From: Gelatoporia subvermispora B
Lineage: Eukaryota; Basidiomycota; Agaricomycetes; Polyporales; Gelatoporiaceae
NCBI GenBank assembly: GCA_000320605.2
Contig: KB445823.1
Span: 90,069 to 154,068 of the forward strand
Length of the DNA: 64,000 nt
Reading direction: 5' to 3'
The notes beneath the pieces were generated by a model that had not been told where the DNA came from, made no database searches, and saw only the letters and a list, made by a program, of their open reading frames with translations. Of the stretch, positions 44,856 through 56,451 are shown piece by piece; the stretch's first letter is position 1, and every line of letters starts with the position of its first letter. Made by a program: the position numbers and the translations under genes.

Positions 44856-47479
44856 ATGCAAGCTCTGGAGACTAGTCTGAGGACACTACTCAGTGCATTA
44901 CCTCCGCGGCCTATCGAGAGAAGTACATTCGATGAACTCGTGTCGAAGACTCTAGAAGAGAGCAACAATAAGGCCTCTCTGGAGAACCGGAAGACCCAAT
45001 GGGAGTATCTGCTAAGAAATGAAGTGTTCAACCTCGCAGTACGTATGGCAATTGATTTGCCATCCCGAAATTACGAACGTATGTAACAGGCAACAGAAGG
45101 CAAAGCTCTGAAAGACCCAAGTACCACTTATTACGAGGAGCTACGGGATAGACTTGACCTCATCCTAACGTTCACCGAGCACGGTACGCCACCTCCGTGT
45201 CCCGCTAGCTACCTCCTCCCCTGATAACCCAACATAGATGCATGCGAGCAAAGCTTACCCTTGCAGGTCCTCTCCGACATCATGGAAACACAGACCATCT
45301 CATCATGCTCGCATATCTTCTCGTGGATTGAGGAGCGCGCAGACCGCCTGACGAAGGATATGGTGCCGCAGAAGGGCAAAGCACTCGTCCTTCTCCGTAC
45401 ATTGAACGACCTGCTTCGCAGGCTGTCGAAGACGGGCTCGACGACAATGTTCTGCGGTCGCATTCTGACGTTTCTCAGTCGAGTCTTCCCGCTCGGCGAA
45501 CGGAGTGGAGTCAACCTGCGCGGGGAATATGGGCCGACGTGGGACGGGCCGGGCTCCATGAAGCCGGAGAAGCAGGAGGAGACGTTGCGGGTGGATGAAG
45601 CTAAGCCTGAGGTAGAGGAGGACCCAGTAGCGAAAGCAGCTGAGGAGAAGAGGAAACGGCAAGAAGGTGCGTACTATGATCGTTCAGTCTCAAGACCCAC
45701 CTGAAAGTGCGCGTCAGAATTATACAACACCTTCTGGTCACTACAATTGCCCTTCTCGCGACCGAGTTTATTTGTGGATCCGGCTGTCTTCCCTCACTTC
45801 AAGGAGGCCGTGAACAAGGTACTCCCGGTCATCAAGGAAGCAACTACGAAGGAGCGAGCACTTATGGGCAGCAAAACGCATGCTGGGGGCGGGGCTTCAC
45901 TCAAGCGGAAGCGCGAACCAGAAGCGGAGGCCAACGCAGGGAAAGAATACTTCTTTGCTAAGTATCTCACCAGCCCCGAGCTCCTCGACCTCGAGGCAAG
46001 TTGCGCTTCCGCGAATACTACCCTGGCGTGAGCTCACATCGTTTTACAGATCGCCGACACCCACTTCAGGCGACAGTTCCTCTTCCAGCTTCTCATCTCC
46101 CTCAACCACCTCCTCGCGTTCACGAAGGCTACAAAGGCAACGTGGGTAACGCCGCGGAACCGCTCGCTTCAGCTTGATTTTACACTCGAGGCAGACGACA
46201 CGCAGTGGGTCACCGAGACTGCAGCGAAGGCGCTCGAGGAACTGCGTCAAACCGCGCCGAACGGCCGGGCATTCGCGGAAACCGCAGTCGTGATTCTCGA
46301 GCGCGAAAAGAACTGGGTGCGTTGGAAGAACGAACTGTGCCCCGCGTTCGATCGCGAACCGTGGAGCGAGGAAGTTGAGATCGACGGAGGGAAGAGGAGG
46401 GTTGGCCTGGAGGAGGCTACGCGGGATGCGAGGAAGAAGATGCGCTTGGACCCACCGGAGTGGCCGCATTCGCATGGTTCAGCACCCCTCACGGAGATTT
46501 GGGAGATGGGATACCGGGACCTGTACGACCTCGAGCATCCGTTCCAGTGCGCGATCCAGTTCCCCTGCTCCTTGTCTCCAACACTATACTCACATGTACC
46601 TCTCTTAGACCGGGAGACGTCTCTGACTTCGTCAAGAAGATCAAACAGGAGGATGCGCGAATAGAGATGCGCAAGAAGCAGCTGACGAAGACCGCAGAGC
46701 GGATCGCCCAGGCACGGGCGAAGGCCGCAGCTCAGCAGCAGGCCGCACAGGCGGCCATGGCAGCACCAGAGTCGACCACGCCGCAGGTGTCTGCCACGTC
46801 GCCGCCACCGCGGCCAACACCCGCAGCTGTATCGCCGCCGCTGCATCCATCGCTGCCCGCGAAGCCCGGCACCCTGCCCCTACCCGCAACTCCGTCCGAA
46901 AGTGCCACTGTCACCCCTGCGAGAGTCGCAACACCAAATCCACCGCCTGTAGCGCCTGCGCCCGCGCCCGCGCCCGCACCGGCACCAGAACCTGCTCCGG
47001 TCGTCCTGCCACCAGACGATCAGATCTCCAAGTACGAGGAGGTGCGCCAAAATTGCTTTTTTGTGTCTTTTGCGGATAGCTCACTGCCATTTTCGTGCTA
47101 TCTCCTTTTTACTACACAGAATAAGACCCGTTGGGCATGGCTCGCCCTCCGCACGGCGCGCGACCAATACCTGCAGCACTTCGGCAAGATCGGTACGGGT
47201 GACATCCTTGCGCTTGCGCAAGAAATCGAGAAGGAGAAGCAGGAGCGCGAACGCGCCGCTGCCGAGCCTCCCGCGCCTGTACCAGCGGCCGACGACGGTG
47301 GGTCGAGCCCAATGGCTGTCGGCCTTGCGACACCCGGGGAGAGCCTGAAGACACTGGGTGAACTCGAGAAGACGACAATCGACGAGGCTGTTGGCGAGGT
47401 ATCCGCTGAACCTGAGCAGAATGCTCCTTCGGACACGAAAGTTGACCAGGAAGGCGATGTCAAGATGGAAGAGAAGTGA
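44856..47479 (+). CDS. THOC1: THO complex subunit 1 (THOC1/Hpr1-like)
   Basis: Seven exons (44856-45038, 45090-45183, 45238-45666, 45718-45995, 46050-46546, 46609-47041, 47120-47479) give 757 residues in one frame. Family landmarks: [122 protein letters not shown] and [16 protein letters not shown]. An Ala/Pro-rich linker (about residues 520-620) splits the last two, and the tail is acidic. The THO complex couples transcription to mRNP packaging and export in the nucleus. Intron 4 begins GCAAGT rather than GT. Length and order fit fungal and animal THOC1. Confidence 0.93.
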
Positions 47480-47860
47480 CGTTTGCAACGAACAGTATTC
47501 TCCTAGGACTTCTCATCTTCCTGTCTCATCGCGGGCGTGCAGCCAGCTCCTGCACTACATCCTATTTCCCTACTGCTGTATTTTGTTCATGTCCGCTGCT
47601 TTACAATGTCAAGCATTCGCAAAGATTACTGCTGACCGGACGTCAGTGGATCTCATCGGGTGAATCCTATGGACATGTGAAGCTACAGAGTAACAGATTC
47701 TCGTCACCAGACCGATGCTATATTAGTAGGGTATGTTTCAATCTACTGTAGGGTAAGATTCAGCTACTTAGGTGTACATGGGTATGTTACCTGATCTGTA
47801 CATCGGGTTTCAAAATCTGCTGTCCGCCAATATCCAAGTGCCTGGGATGCTCCCATTCAT
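47480..47860. other. Intergenic, convergent 3' ends
   Basis: 380 bp between the THO subunit stop and the lipase stop. Nothing recognised; probably two 3' UTRs. Confidence 0.5.
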
Positions 47861-49397
47861 CTATTCAACGACAGAGAGCGTATCAAGGGGAGTTGATTCC
47901 CCCGATATGGAGAGGTCTGGAGAGCCCTTGCCATTAACACGCTTCTCATCGTCAAGCCGTTCCGGCGCAACGCAGTACTCGCGCAATGCCTCGACGACAT
48001 TCGGAATGACGTCCCTGTCGACTTTCTCGCCCCAGAGGATGTCGAGGTGCTCGTAACCGCGGAGGCGGCGCACGGTGGTATGCGCGGGGAGCTCGTGCAG
48101 CATCTGATCAATGTCGACGAGTGAGTCTTCGTCGCCGTACATGAGCACGATCGGGGTGACGATGTTGCGCGTCGGGAAGCGCGCGGGCGCGTAGCTCGTC
48201 ACGCCGCTCGGGGCCGCGACCGCAGCACGCCCGAAGCCCGCAGACCCCGCGCGAACGCGGATGACGCGCTGCACATCGTCGTCGTACATCGTGAAGCGCC
48301 CCTGGCGCATAATCTGGAACCAGTGTACGACGGACTTGACGCTCGCGAAGGAGTACAGGTGCGAGAATGCGGCCGAGCGCTGTAGGGGGGTAATGTTGCG
48401 GCAATGCCATGAGAACAGCCAGCGCAGAGATGCTGCGATCGCGGCATTGTACACAGGAGGGTAAAGCAGCGATTGCCACGCTGGGGCAGAGGAGAGGATA
48501 GATTTACGGCCGAAGATGAGGAATAGGAGTGTTGGCCTACGGGGAGTTGAGTGGTGCGCATAGTACAGGCGGCCAGCGTGACATCACTTACGAAGCTTTC
48601 ATGAGCCCGTCGACGATAGGCGCAGACAATCCTGCTGGACTCATGGCCGGGGCAAGTGCAATGAAGACATTGATCTTCTCGTTCAGCGGCGGGTGAATAC
48701 TGAGGGCCGCGAACGCCTGCGCTGTGCCCTGGCTGAAGCCGACGTAGCTGAGGCTAGACTCCTTCGTAACGCCGAGGATATACGAGATCGAGTCCGGGAT
48801 ATCATGCCACGCAAAATCGTCGATGCTATAGTCCCAGAACTTGGTCGAATTCGGGTTGTGGTGGATGTTCTTCTTTGAGTACTTGTTTCCTCGGTTGTTT
48901 CCCAGCCACACGTCAAATCCGAGATCCGCAAGAGCAAACGCGACCGAGCGCTGCGGATCCGTCAGACAGATCCAGACTTCGTCGTTCATGAGCAGTCCGT
49001 GGTGCAGATAGACGACGGGCTTCCCAGTAGAACCACCCGTGCGTGGGTTGCCCTCTCCACGCCGTCCAGGCAAACGGTGCAGTCCCAGTAAGTACCCATC
49101 CTTTGTGAGCACTACATGCTCCTCGAAGGCGTATCCAAAAATCTCGCAGAGCTTGCCGAAGTCCTGCGCGCGGCGGATGTGGTCGGCGAGGCGTTGTTCC
49201 GGAGTTTTCGGATGCGGGGGACCAGCGAATCGATGGAAGATGAGCCGCGAGCGGTCGTAAAACCACTGAATGACAGATCTCGGAAGAAATCCGATAATGA
49301 AAGTAATCAGAGTCTCGAAAACGATGAACACTGTGCCGAGGAGGAGAGCGGTGTATTCACGACCGTGGAGACGACCGAGGAATGGCAGACGCGCCAT
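47861..49397 (-). CDS. Acidic-lipase-type alpha/beta hydrolase (sterol esterase / triacylglycerol lipase-like)
   Basis: Two exons, 49397-48592 and 48536-47861, 493 residues. An N-terminal membrane helix (TALLLGTVFIVFETLITFIIGF) is followed by the abhydro-lipase region: FEEHVVLTKDGYLLGLHRLP, VVYLHHGLLMNDEVW, LADLGFDVWLGNNRGNKYS, FAWHDIPDSISYIL. The nucleophile elbow is GFSQG; the acid is in YGDEDSLVD and the His in YEHLDILWG, a complete Ser-Asp-His set. This matches Saccharomyces Yeh1/Yeh2/Tgl1, membrane-bound steryl ester or triacylglycerol hydrolases of lipid droplets, ER or plasma membrane. Which lipid it prefers cannot be told from sequence. Tail is Ser/Asp-rich. Confidence 0.92.
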
Positions 49398-51441
49398 GAC
49401 AGGCGACTTGAGTTGCAGATGTCGAGACTAGCAGAACGTAAGATCCTGGAAAAAGAATCCGGTGTCGACGTGACCGCCGAGGCTGGGGTGGTGGAGGGTA
49501 GAATTGACTATACGTCGGCAGGGAGGACGAGATGACAGTATGAGACCCACCTCAAGCTCGTCCGATGTGAACTCCATTAGACGCCCAATGGCCTCTCCAC
49601 TGCGATTCTTTCTAGGTGGTGCATATAAGTACTAGACCACATGTCCTGTCAAACAGCGCCAGTACGTGAAAAAAACCGAGTTCTCTAGAGTGACAAACGT
49701 GATAGCGCTTTTGTTCTATGCACCCAGAGGGGTTAGTCAAAGAGCCGCGCGATGATTTTGGCGTGAAGTCGTGCTTTGGAGACACCTCATCTTGTCGACG
49801 TCGTGCTGGACATTGCTGGAATATCACTTACCCTGACATATCTTTGTGGCATCTTCTGAAATATCTACTTCAGGAAAAGTAGGAAGCTTATTTGTTCAGG
49901 CTGTAGAGAGAAGCATGACGGTATCGGAACAGACGAATACTGCAGGGTCGCTTGCGGCCAAGCTTCAGGGACATGAAATGCATCGTGTACAATGCCAGGC
50001 TTCGCGCGTATCGCGATGGCCATTGAGACTTATCAAGGCGGGCACAGAGCAAGTGAGTTTGGATACAATCTGGTACAGTACTTCTCAGCTTTCTTCCATG
50101 CACGCCATTGATCACCAATGGTTATCAGGCACTGCACGCATATGAAGTGGGCAGCCCGCCTGTTTGTGTGCCCAATATGTTATATTGGGAGGCCGGCATG
50201 GATGAAACCTACTTAGAGTTTAATGGACAATGTGCTCGTGGTCGAGATTGGTTCAGCATCTGCGAATCGAATATCTTAACATGGGCTTTCTCGGTCCGCC
50301 GACTCGTCGAAAGAAGGCTTGTGCTAAGCAGGCCTGATGTGGGACTAGGTAGTTCGGCGTTTCAAAGCGAAGGTACTTATTCTGCATTCCATCCTGCCCT
50401 TCTCACCTTCAGTGCAGCCCCCAAAGCCAACATGCTAGCGTACATAGACGACGTTGTAGAGAAAACCTTCAACTATATCGTTATTGCGGTGGAGTGCGTA
50501 TAGTATGTCACCACGATATGCGATATATCCCCACTTATGATCATGCTTATTGCAGACGACAGGATTGACGGTGATTGCTCGTCTGAGTGAGAACCCTACT
50601 CTATCTGTACTCGTCCTCGAAGCCGTAAAAAGTTTAGATAGGCAGTATACGACACAAACTTCCGGCGCATGAGCTCAGCCACTGAGGCTTAATATGCCGC
50701 TCCATGTGGAGGCACTACTCTTGATTGTTGAACCTGGGAGCAACCGCCTGCCGGGAACATCGACACTATCGAAGAACTGGGTAACCCGTGCTGAAATTGG
50801 AAGTCATTCCACAAGTCCCCGTGCCAAATCGTCTGTCCCCTGTTACTCTTTTAGCCCGACGACGCTCACCTAAGCTCCAGGCCCACAGCCGCACCGGAGG
50901 AGCAGCTCAAAGACCTCCCACGCACCTACAATCAGGGCTATCGTGGTACAAATGGTCCCGAGAAGACTACGGTCGGGCGAACCTTTCACCGCGTCGATAA
51001 GAGGTACAATTCACTCCAAAAGGGCGGCATATCTCGTAATGAGGATCCATATGGAGGCAACGTGAGCGTGCATCGAGTCTCAAATCGACTTCGAACTTCT
51101 TCTACCCGCTCATATAATTGAAGACCACAGGCGCCTGGACGGTCTCAACGATAATTGATCGAAATGCTCACTGAACACGGTCATACGCTGCGACTCCTTA
51201 CTATCAGCCTTTCTAAGATCGGCCGAACTACAAGTGTAGAGGTCTCATTGTGAGTGCATCTGCAGGGGAATTTATCAGCATACTCACTGGGCTTCTTACT
51301 CAGCATTGCAAGAAGAGGAATCCGTTGGACGCCCCGGATATCTCCTCCCTACTATGTAGTCGTAACGGACACGAAACGCGAGTGACATGGTACATTTACA
51401 CTCAGCCTTAACCAGCTTCCGTCTTTCCGAACTTCGTATAT
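49398..51441. other. Gene-poor region
   Basis: About 2 kb. The first 200 bp are the likely lipase promoter. Open frames such as 50108-50503 (+) have no recognisable domain or repeat. No tRNA, transposon end or repeat noticed. Confidence 0.4.
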
Positions 51442-52635
51442 CTACTTGCAGTACAGGTCGAACCAGCTCATGATTGCATCGGCACTTCGCTCCTTGGCCC
51501 ATCCTATATGAAGCGTACGTCGTGAGTAAGTCCCGACGCGTGAGCTATCCTAGACATACTGCCCGCCTGGTCGTGATTATCACCTCTGATAGCGAAGCCA
51601 TGCTTGACCTGCCCGAATACCTGGATATGATACATGGCTTTGTATTCGAGGAGGATATCCTCTGCCCTTCTACGCGCGTCCAACGGGAACGTCTCATCGA
51701 TCTCTGAACAATATTCGAACAACACGTCAAGCCAGAAGAACATTCGTACGTACCGGCACATGACAGTAGCAAGGGCCCTGAGTCCATGGAATGTCAGACT
51801 GACACACGGATCTTGACTACATGCGCAGTACGACTCACGTTTGATCTGTCGGAAATGGTCCTCGTCCAGATACGCCGGATGAGCAAAGGCTCCTGGATCG
51901 GGGAGAACGACCATATGTAATTAGCACACAGCATATTGTCATCTAGGTGACATCTCACCCGCAGCAACCCAATCGAACGCGAGACAGTCCATAACGAACG
52001 GTGCGCCGAAGCAATATCCTAGTCTACCCTGAGGCTCCCGCGGCGCTAATAGGTCTCGGGATCACACACCTGCAGCGACATACTTCGTATCCGCGGTGCC
52101 TGGACAAGAGTCCGTACTCAGCCGCGCGACAGAGCAGGACAACGTATTAGCATTGAACCTCACCAAATCTCTCCTTGACGGCTGCGATCCACTGCGGAAC
52201 GTACTCGCGCTCGACGACGCGTTTGTAGATCGGTTCGGCCCACTCGGACATGTCGTAGCCGGGCTCGTCGAGATGATACGCCACCGAGTCCCCCTCGAAA
52301 TAATCGATCCCCAGCACCAGATACCCTGAACACGCCCAAGGATGTTAACCGGCAGTCTTAGCTCAACAATAATCGGCTCGGACAGCACGCGCCCACGCAC
52401 CTTGCGACGCGAAGAAATCCTGTATGAGTTTCGAATTGATGTACAGCGGCCCATACCCGTCAGCAAAATAGAGCAAAATCCGCTGCTGTCGTCCCTGCGC
52501 CGCGCCTTCCGGGGCCGGGGGACGCGCAATATAGGTGTCGAAACCGCCGATCTTCTCGATCATACCGAGGGGCGTCCCGCTGTGCTGCACGCCTCTCGCG
52601 CAGCACTCGCCCGGCGCGCTTGCAAGGGTGGCCAT
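51442..52635 (-). CDS. Dienelactone hydrolase family protein
   Basis: Start at 52635: MATLASAPGECCARGVQHSG, then TPLGMIEKIGGFDTYIARP, ILLYFADGYGP, YLVLGIDYFEGDSV, YDMSEWAEPIYKRVVEREYV. After several small introns come KYVAAGYCFGAPFVMDCLAF (Cys nucleophile in GYCFGA), AFAHPAYLDEDHF, LLLSCAEIDETFP (acid), YHIQVFGQVKHGFAIRG (His), and a last exon WAKERSADAIMSWFDLYCK ending at 51442. All seven to eight joins are in phase. The Cys-Asp-His set is complete. Fungal members are cytosolic alpha/beta hydrolases, some linked to aromatic (chlorocatechol-type) degradation, but most have no proven substrate. About 245 residues, normal length. Confidence 0.9.
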
Positions 52636-53029
52636 CCTGCTATGCGTTGGGATCAGCGAGAGCTGTGGTCCCTGCACTCAGGCCAGGATCGAGTCGGAAT
52701 CGAAGAGGTGCGCCTGAGAGTCGAAGCATCGCAGGTTGCCACAATTGGCGGACATGTTCCGTCATGCACTCCTGTCCAGAGCTGCCTCAGGCGCTGGGAG
52801 TGCTCCGTAGACGCACTTCGGCGAAAAGGGATAAGTAATAACAGAAAGTCGCATACTGATTAGAAAAATTACGTAGTTTTGTGGACAAATGTAGCTGAGC
52901 TGTGTGCGGTTCCAAAATACAAGAAAAAACGCAAACCAATCGATCGATACAATCGTAAAATACAACATGGCCCGCGTAACACGTCAGTTGGGCTCGGGGT
53001 ACATATGCACATATCCTATATCACACAAA
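52636..53029. other. Intergenic
   Basis: 390 bp between the dienelactone hydrolase start and the epsin stop, AT-rich in the middle. Nothing else supported. Confidence 0.45.
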
Positions 53030-54919
53030 TCAGACCTGGAAGAATGGCTGCTCACGCTGGTACGGCATGTTCTGCGAGAACGGGTTGTGGCTTGCCGGGC
53101 CCGTACGCTGTGCGGCCACGCGTCCCGCCTGTGTCGCATAGAACCTACACAAGCGCATCCATCGGCATCTATTCTATCTTTCACAGGTGCACTATCCATC
53201 ACGTACCTGAGCTGTCCGGTATTTCCAAAGGTGTCCACGCCATCCTCTCCACGCGCCGCAAACAGGCTCGCCAGGTGCGCATGCTCCTGGTCCGCGCGCG
53301 GGGGCGCGCTTCCCGACACCTGGCGCTCCGGCTCGCGGGGGGCCGCAGCCGGCGGTGCGCTCGCAGTGTTTTTCCGATTCTCGTACGTCCCCGTGAGGGT
53401 GAACGACACCGGGCTCGCGACGGGCCCGGGTGAGGACGCCTGGCGTGTGAAGGCGTCGTTCGTCGCGGGCGTGGGCGACGGTGCGAACGGGTTGTTCGAC
53501 CTAGACGGCGTATTATGAAACGTGAGCTGCGGCCGGAGATGATGGAGTATGGAGTGTTGGAGACGTACCCGAGTCCGGTGATTTGGGACGGAAGGGGCTG
53601 TGTGGCGGTCTGCTGCTGTTGCAGGTACTGCTGCTGCCGGAGCCACTCCTCTTGTTGTGCCTGTTGCAACTGAGCTTGTTGTAGCGCGAGGAGCTCTTGC
53701 TGCTGCTGTTGCGCCTGGAACTCTTGTTGTTGCTGAAGGTACTGTGCCTGCGACGACTGAGTATAGTGTGGTTGCGTTAAGGGCGGAGACGACTATACCT
53801 GCAGGGCTTCTTGCTGTGCCTGCTGCTGATAGGGGTTGAACGAAGTGAACTGTGGTTGGACGGCAGTGAATTGAGGCTGGAGAGACGTAAATTGAGGTTG
53901 CAGCTGTGTATATTGCGGCTGGACAGCGGTAAACTGCGGCTGGAGCCCATTCATGTACTGAAGGGGCGTAGATAGATCTACCAGATTCTCGGTAGTGGTC
54001 CTGGTTCCGAACACATCAGCTCATGGAGGACTGCAGACAGAACGCCTGACACGTACGGCCGATTTTGCTCGTCGAACAGAGACATCAGGTTTGAGTCTGC
54101 CATAGCCTTCGCCCGCTGTTCTTCTGCTTCCTTACTCAGCTGTATCGCACGTTGAAGGTCTCTTTCCTCAGCACTGATCCCATCCCTCGCCACAGCACGC
54201 TTGCTCTCCTCGATTGCGCGTTTGAGGTCCTCATCCTCCTGATTGCGGCCAGCGCCATTTGGCAAGCTGCGCCGTCGGATGTTCTCGTCGCGCGGCTCGT
54301 CAGGCTCGCGGATCGTGTGCCCTCGCCCCATCCGCTCCCGCATCTGCGCACGCGCCTTGCGCTGCTCGCGCAGGCGGGAATCGTCCTGGAGGAGGTTGAC
54401 GATGTCTTTTGCCTTCTGGCGCACGTTGGCGCCCTGGTCGCGGTCCTCCTCGTCGATGTATTGGAACTCACGGAGCGTCTTAATAATGTAGAGGTTCTCC
54501 TTGCAGTAGAGTACAACATTCTCGGAGCCGGAGTGCAGGAGGTAGTCGAGAACGGTTAGAGACTGTCGACAGGGGCGTGTGACGGTCAGACGAGGGGATA
54601 CCGATGGACGATGGATTGGAAGAACACACCTTGAATACATGCCTCCAGTTCTTCCCCTTGTCGTTCAACCTCTTGTCGAGAATCTCCATGATCTCGATGA
54701 AGTCTTCCCTGCGCGTGCGTCATAGAGGGATGCTATACGAGGAGGGTTCCGACTTACTGATTGTAAGACAGTTGGGCAAGCTCGTGCATCATCTTCCCGG
54801 ATGGCGGCCATGGCTCGTTGCAGGTCGCCTCACGGACCTTGGTCTGCGTGTGCGAGTAACCTTTGGTGTAGTTCTTCGCCGTGCGCAGCGCGCCCTTCCC
54901 GAACTGCTGTAGTGACATG
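53030..54919 (-). CDS. ENT1: Epsin (ENTH-domain endocytic adaptor)
   Basis: Start at 54919: MSLQQFGKGALRTAKNYTKG. The ENTH domain is spread over exons: YSHTQTKVREATCNEPWPPS, MMHELAQLSYNQEDFIEIME, ILDKRLNDKGKNWRHVFK, SLTVLDYLLHSGSENVV, FQYIDEEDRDQGANVRQKAK. Two ubiquitin-interacting motifs follow, EDEDLKRAIEESKRA and EERDLQRAIQLSKEAEE. Then come five spaced QPQ(F/Y)T repeats, a Gln-rich stretch, SNNPFAPS and a final SHNPFSQN (NPF motifs that bind EH-domain proteins). The protein ends YQREQPFFQV at 53030. It bends membranes and links PI(4,5)P2, ubiquitinated cargo and clathrin at the plasma membrane. A 5' partial copy lies at about 61-61.7 kb. Confidence 0.93.
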
Positions 54920-55615
54920 GCGACTCACAGGATATCCCGAGAATCGAGGATATGCGCGGTGTTGGAAAGTAGAAGGACAGAGTGCGTTCGAAAGATCTCG
55001 AGGGAACTGCGCCACAAGGGCCTGCGGGTTATTATCGAGCCCCATGGTCAGCGCATTTGGGTGAAGACCGACCTCCGTCCGACTGCGGGTGGCAGGAGCG
55101 CTATGACGTCTCGGCTGTGTACCCGAGTCCGCGCGCGTGCCCGGCCCAGATCCGCCCACCACCTCACTTGTGTTTGAACGCTCGCGACGCCGTTGGACGC
55201 TCGACGCCGTTGGAAGACGCGCGCACTGGTAATGGACGTGGCAGAGTAGAGTGGACGAGATGCGCAGCGGCTGGCGGGAGAGGCGAGGCCTATACAGGGG
55301 TTCTCCCCCCTTGCTGAGTGTGTCACAGGTCTAGATCCGAAACGATGATCACCGACTCATAAATCTGTCCATGCTGGCATCTAGACGTTCCCACTCATTA
55401 TGAACTGCTTGATGAACGCACAACGGGCTCGACAAGTAAAAAGTTCAGGTCCGCGGTAAGCCACCAACACCATCCGGACTTGACTGTTTCTTACATAAAG
55501 TCTGGTTACAAGTACATATCGTAATCTGTACACGTGTGTGCAATGAAGTGTTTACACAATTTCTGGGAGAATTGCACATCATGAAGATTCCGATGTGCAT
55601 ACATGCTAAATAATG
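54920..55615. promoter_or_regulatory. Epsin upstream region
   Basis: Contains the epsin 5' UTR (with a possible leader intron near 54920-54990) and promoter. About 54960-55310 is repeated in degenerate form at about 61340-61670, including CAGCGCATTTG, GAAGACGCGCGC and CTATACAGGGGTTCT. Beyond 55320 nothing is seen. Confidence 0.5.
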
Positions 55616-56390
55616 TCACTCGACTGCTGACATGTGTTTGAAACTTATGACGCGTACCCAACTTCCCGAAAACATCGAGTGAAGTCGGGGCGAGGTGAGT
55701 GCTCGTTCAGATCGAATTTTGGGTCCCCTTCTCTCTGGCTGCACCTTCTCGAGTCGCTTTATGTATGGGTCCAAGAAGAGGGTCAAACAAGTTGGACTTA
55801 CAATCACACTCCGTGGTCCGTTGTGGCTCATGAACGGCCCAGCTGGGACAGACTTCAGTGCTGTTCGAAGCTGAGACGCTCAGCGACACGTTCACTTGAG
55901 ATTTCGGCTTGACAGTGGACGTCACGACCCGGAGCGCCCAGTTTACGAGACTATTGCGATAGCCCATTTCGTGGTCTTGACCCATCCTCGGACGAAGATA
56001 GTGTCTTCTTGCTGGGATTCTATTTACTATTTATTCATAGCAAAGCTATACTTTCTTCGGGATTATTCCGCATGCACTCCTCCCGCAATTTGCAGCTCCT
56101 GCCTGTTTTTGCTTACAGCTGTCCAGTTACTTTGCGTTTCTTCCAGGACTACTTCGCTCACCCTGAGTAGCATATGAGACTTGTGACATCCTAGATAATC
56201 TCGACGTGAGGGATCGTCTTTTTCGCGCATGGCGCTGAACAGGCGATGGCACCACCCTCCTACGTAATCGATGTGAACCTCTCCGGCGGATCATTTCCAT
56301 GCGCCTCGTGACTGTTTCCTCTCTGTGAAGGTCAGCCTGGTAATCGCAGCGGGAATTCCCTCGCGCCAGCGAAAGGAGCATCCACCAATA
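55616..56390 (-). pseudogene. Pseudogene copy of the 59-60 kb Agaricomycete gene
   Basis: On the minus strand it reads DTIFVRGWVKTTKWAIAIVS then a stop and TGRSGS, matching IIFVRGWVKTAQWAVAAFSN and TGRSGSLTF of the intact gene. Several stops and frame changes break it. At the DNA level GTCTTGACCCATCCTCGGAC is identical in both. Confidence 0.75.
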
Positions 56391-56451
56391 TAGCTCTTTC
56401 CGCACTTATCACCGTTCGCAACATTCAAGTCCATTGACAATTGCGCTCCCG
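56391..56451. other. Short gap
   Basis: Nothing seen between the pseudogene and the last open stretch of the metacaspase-like gene. Confidence 0.3.

Noticed and set aside
49116..49535. Plus-strand open frame, 139 residues
   Set aside because: Antisense to the lipase 5' exon and promoter; no domain or splice logic.
50108..50503. 131-residue plus-strand open frame
   Set aside because: No domain, no family resemblance, unusual composition; chance ORF in a gene-poor region is the simpler view.
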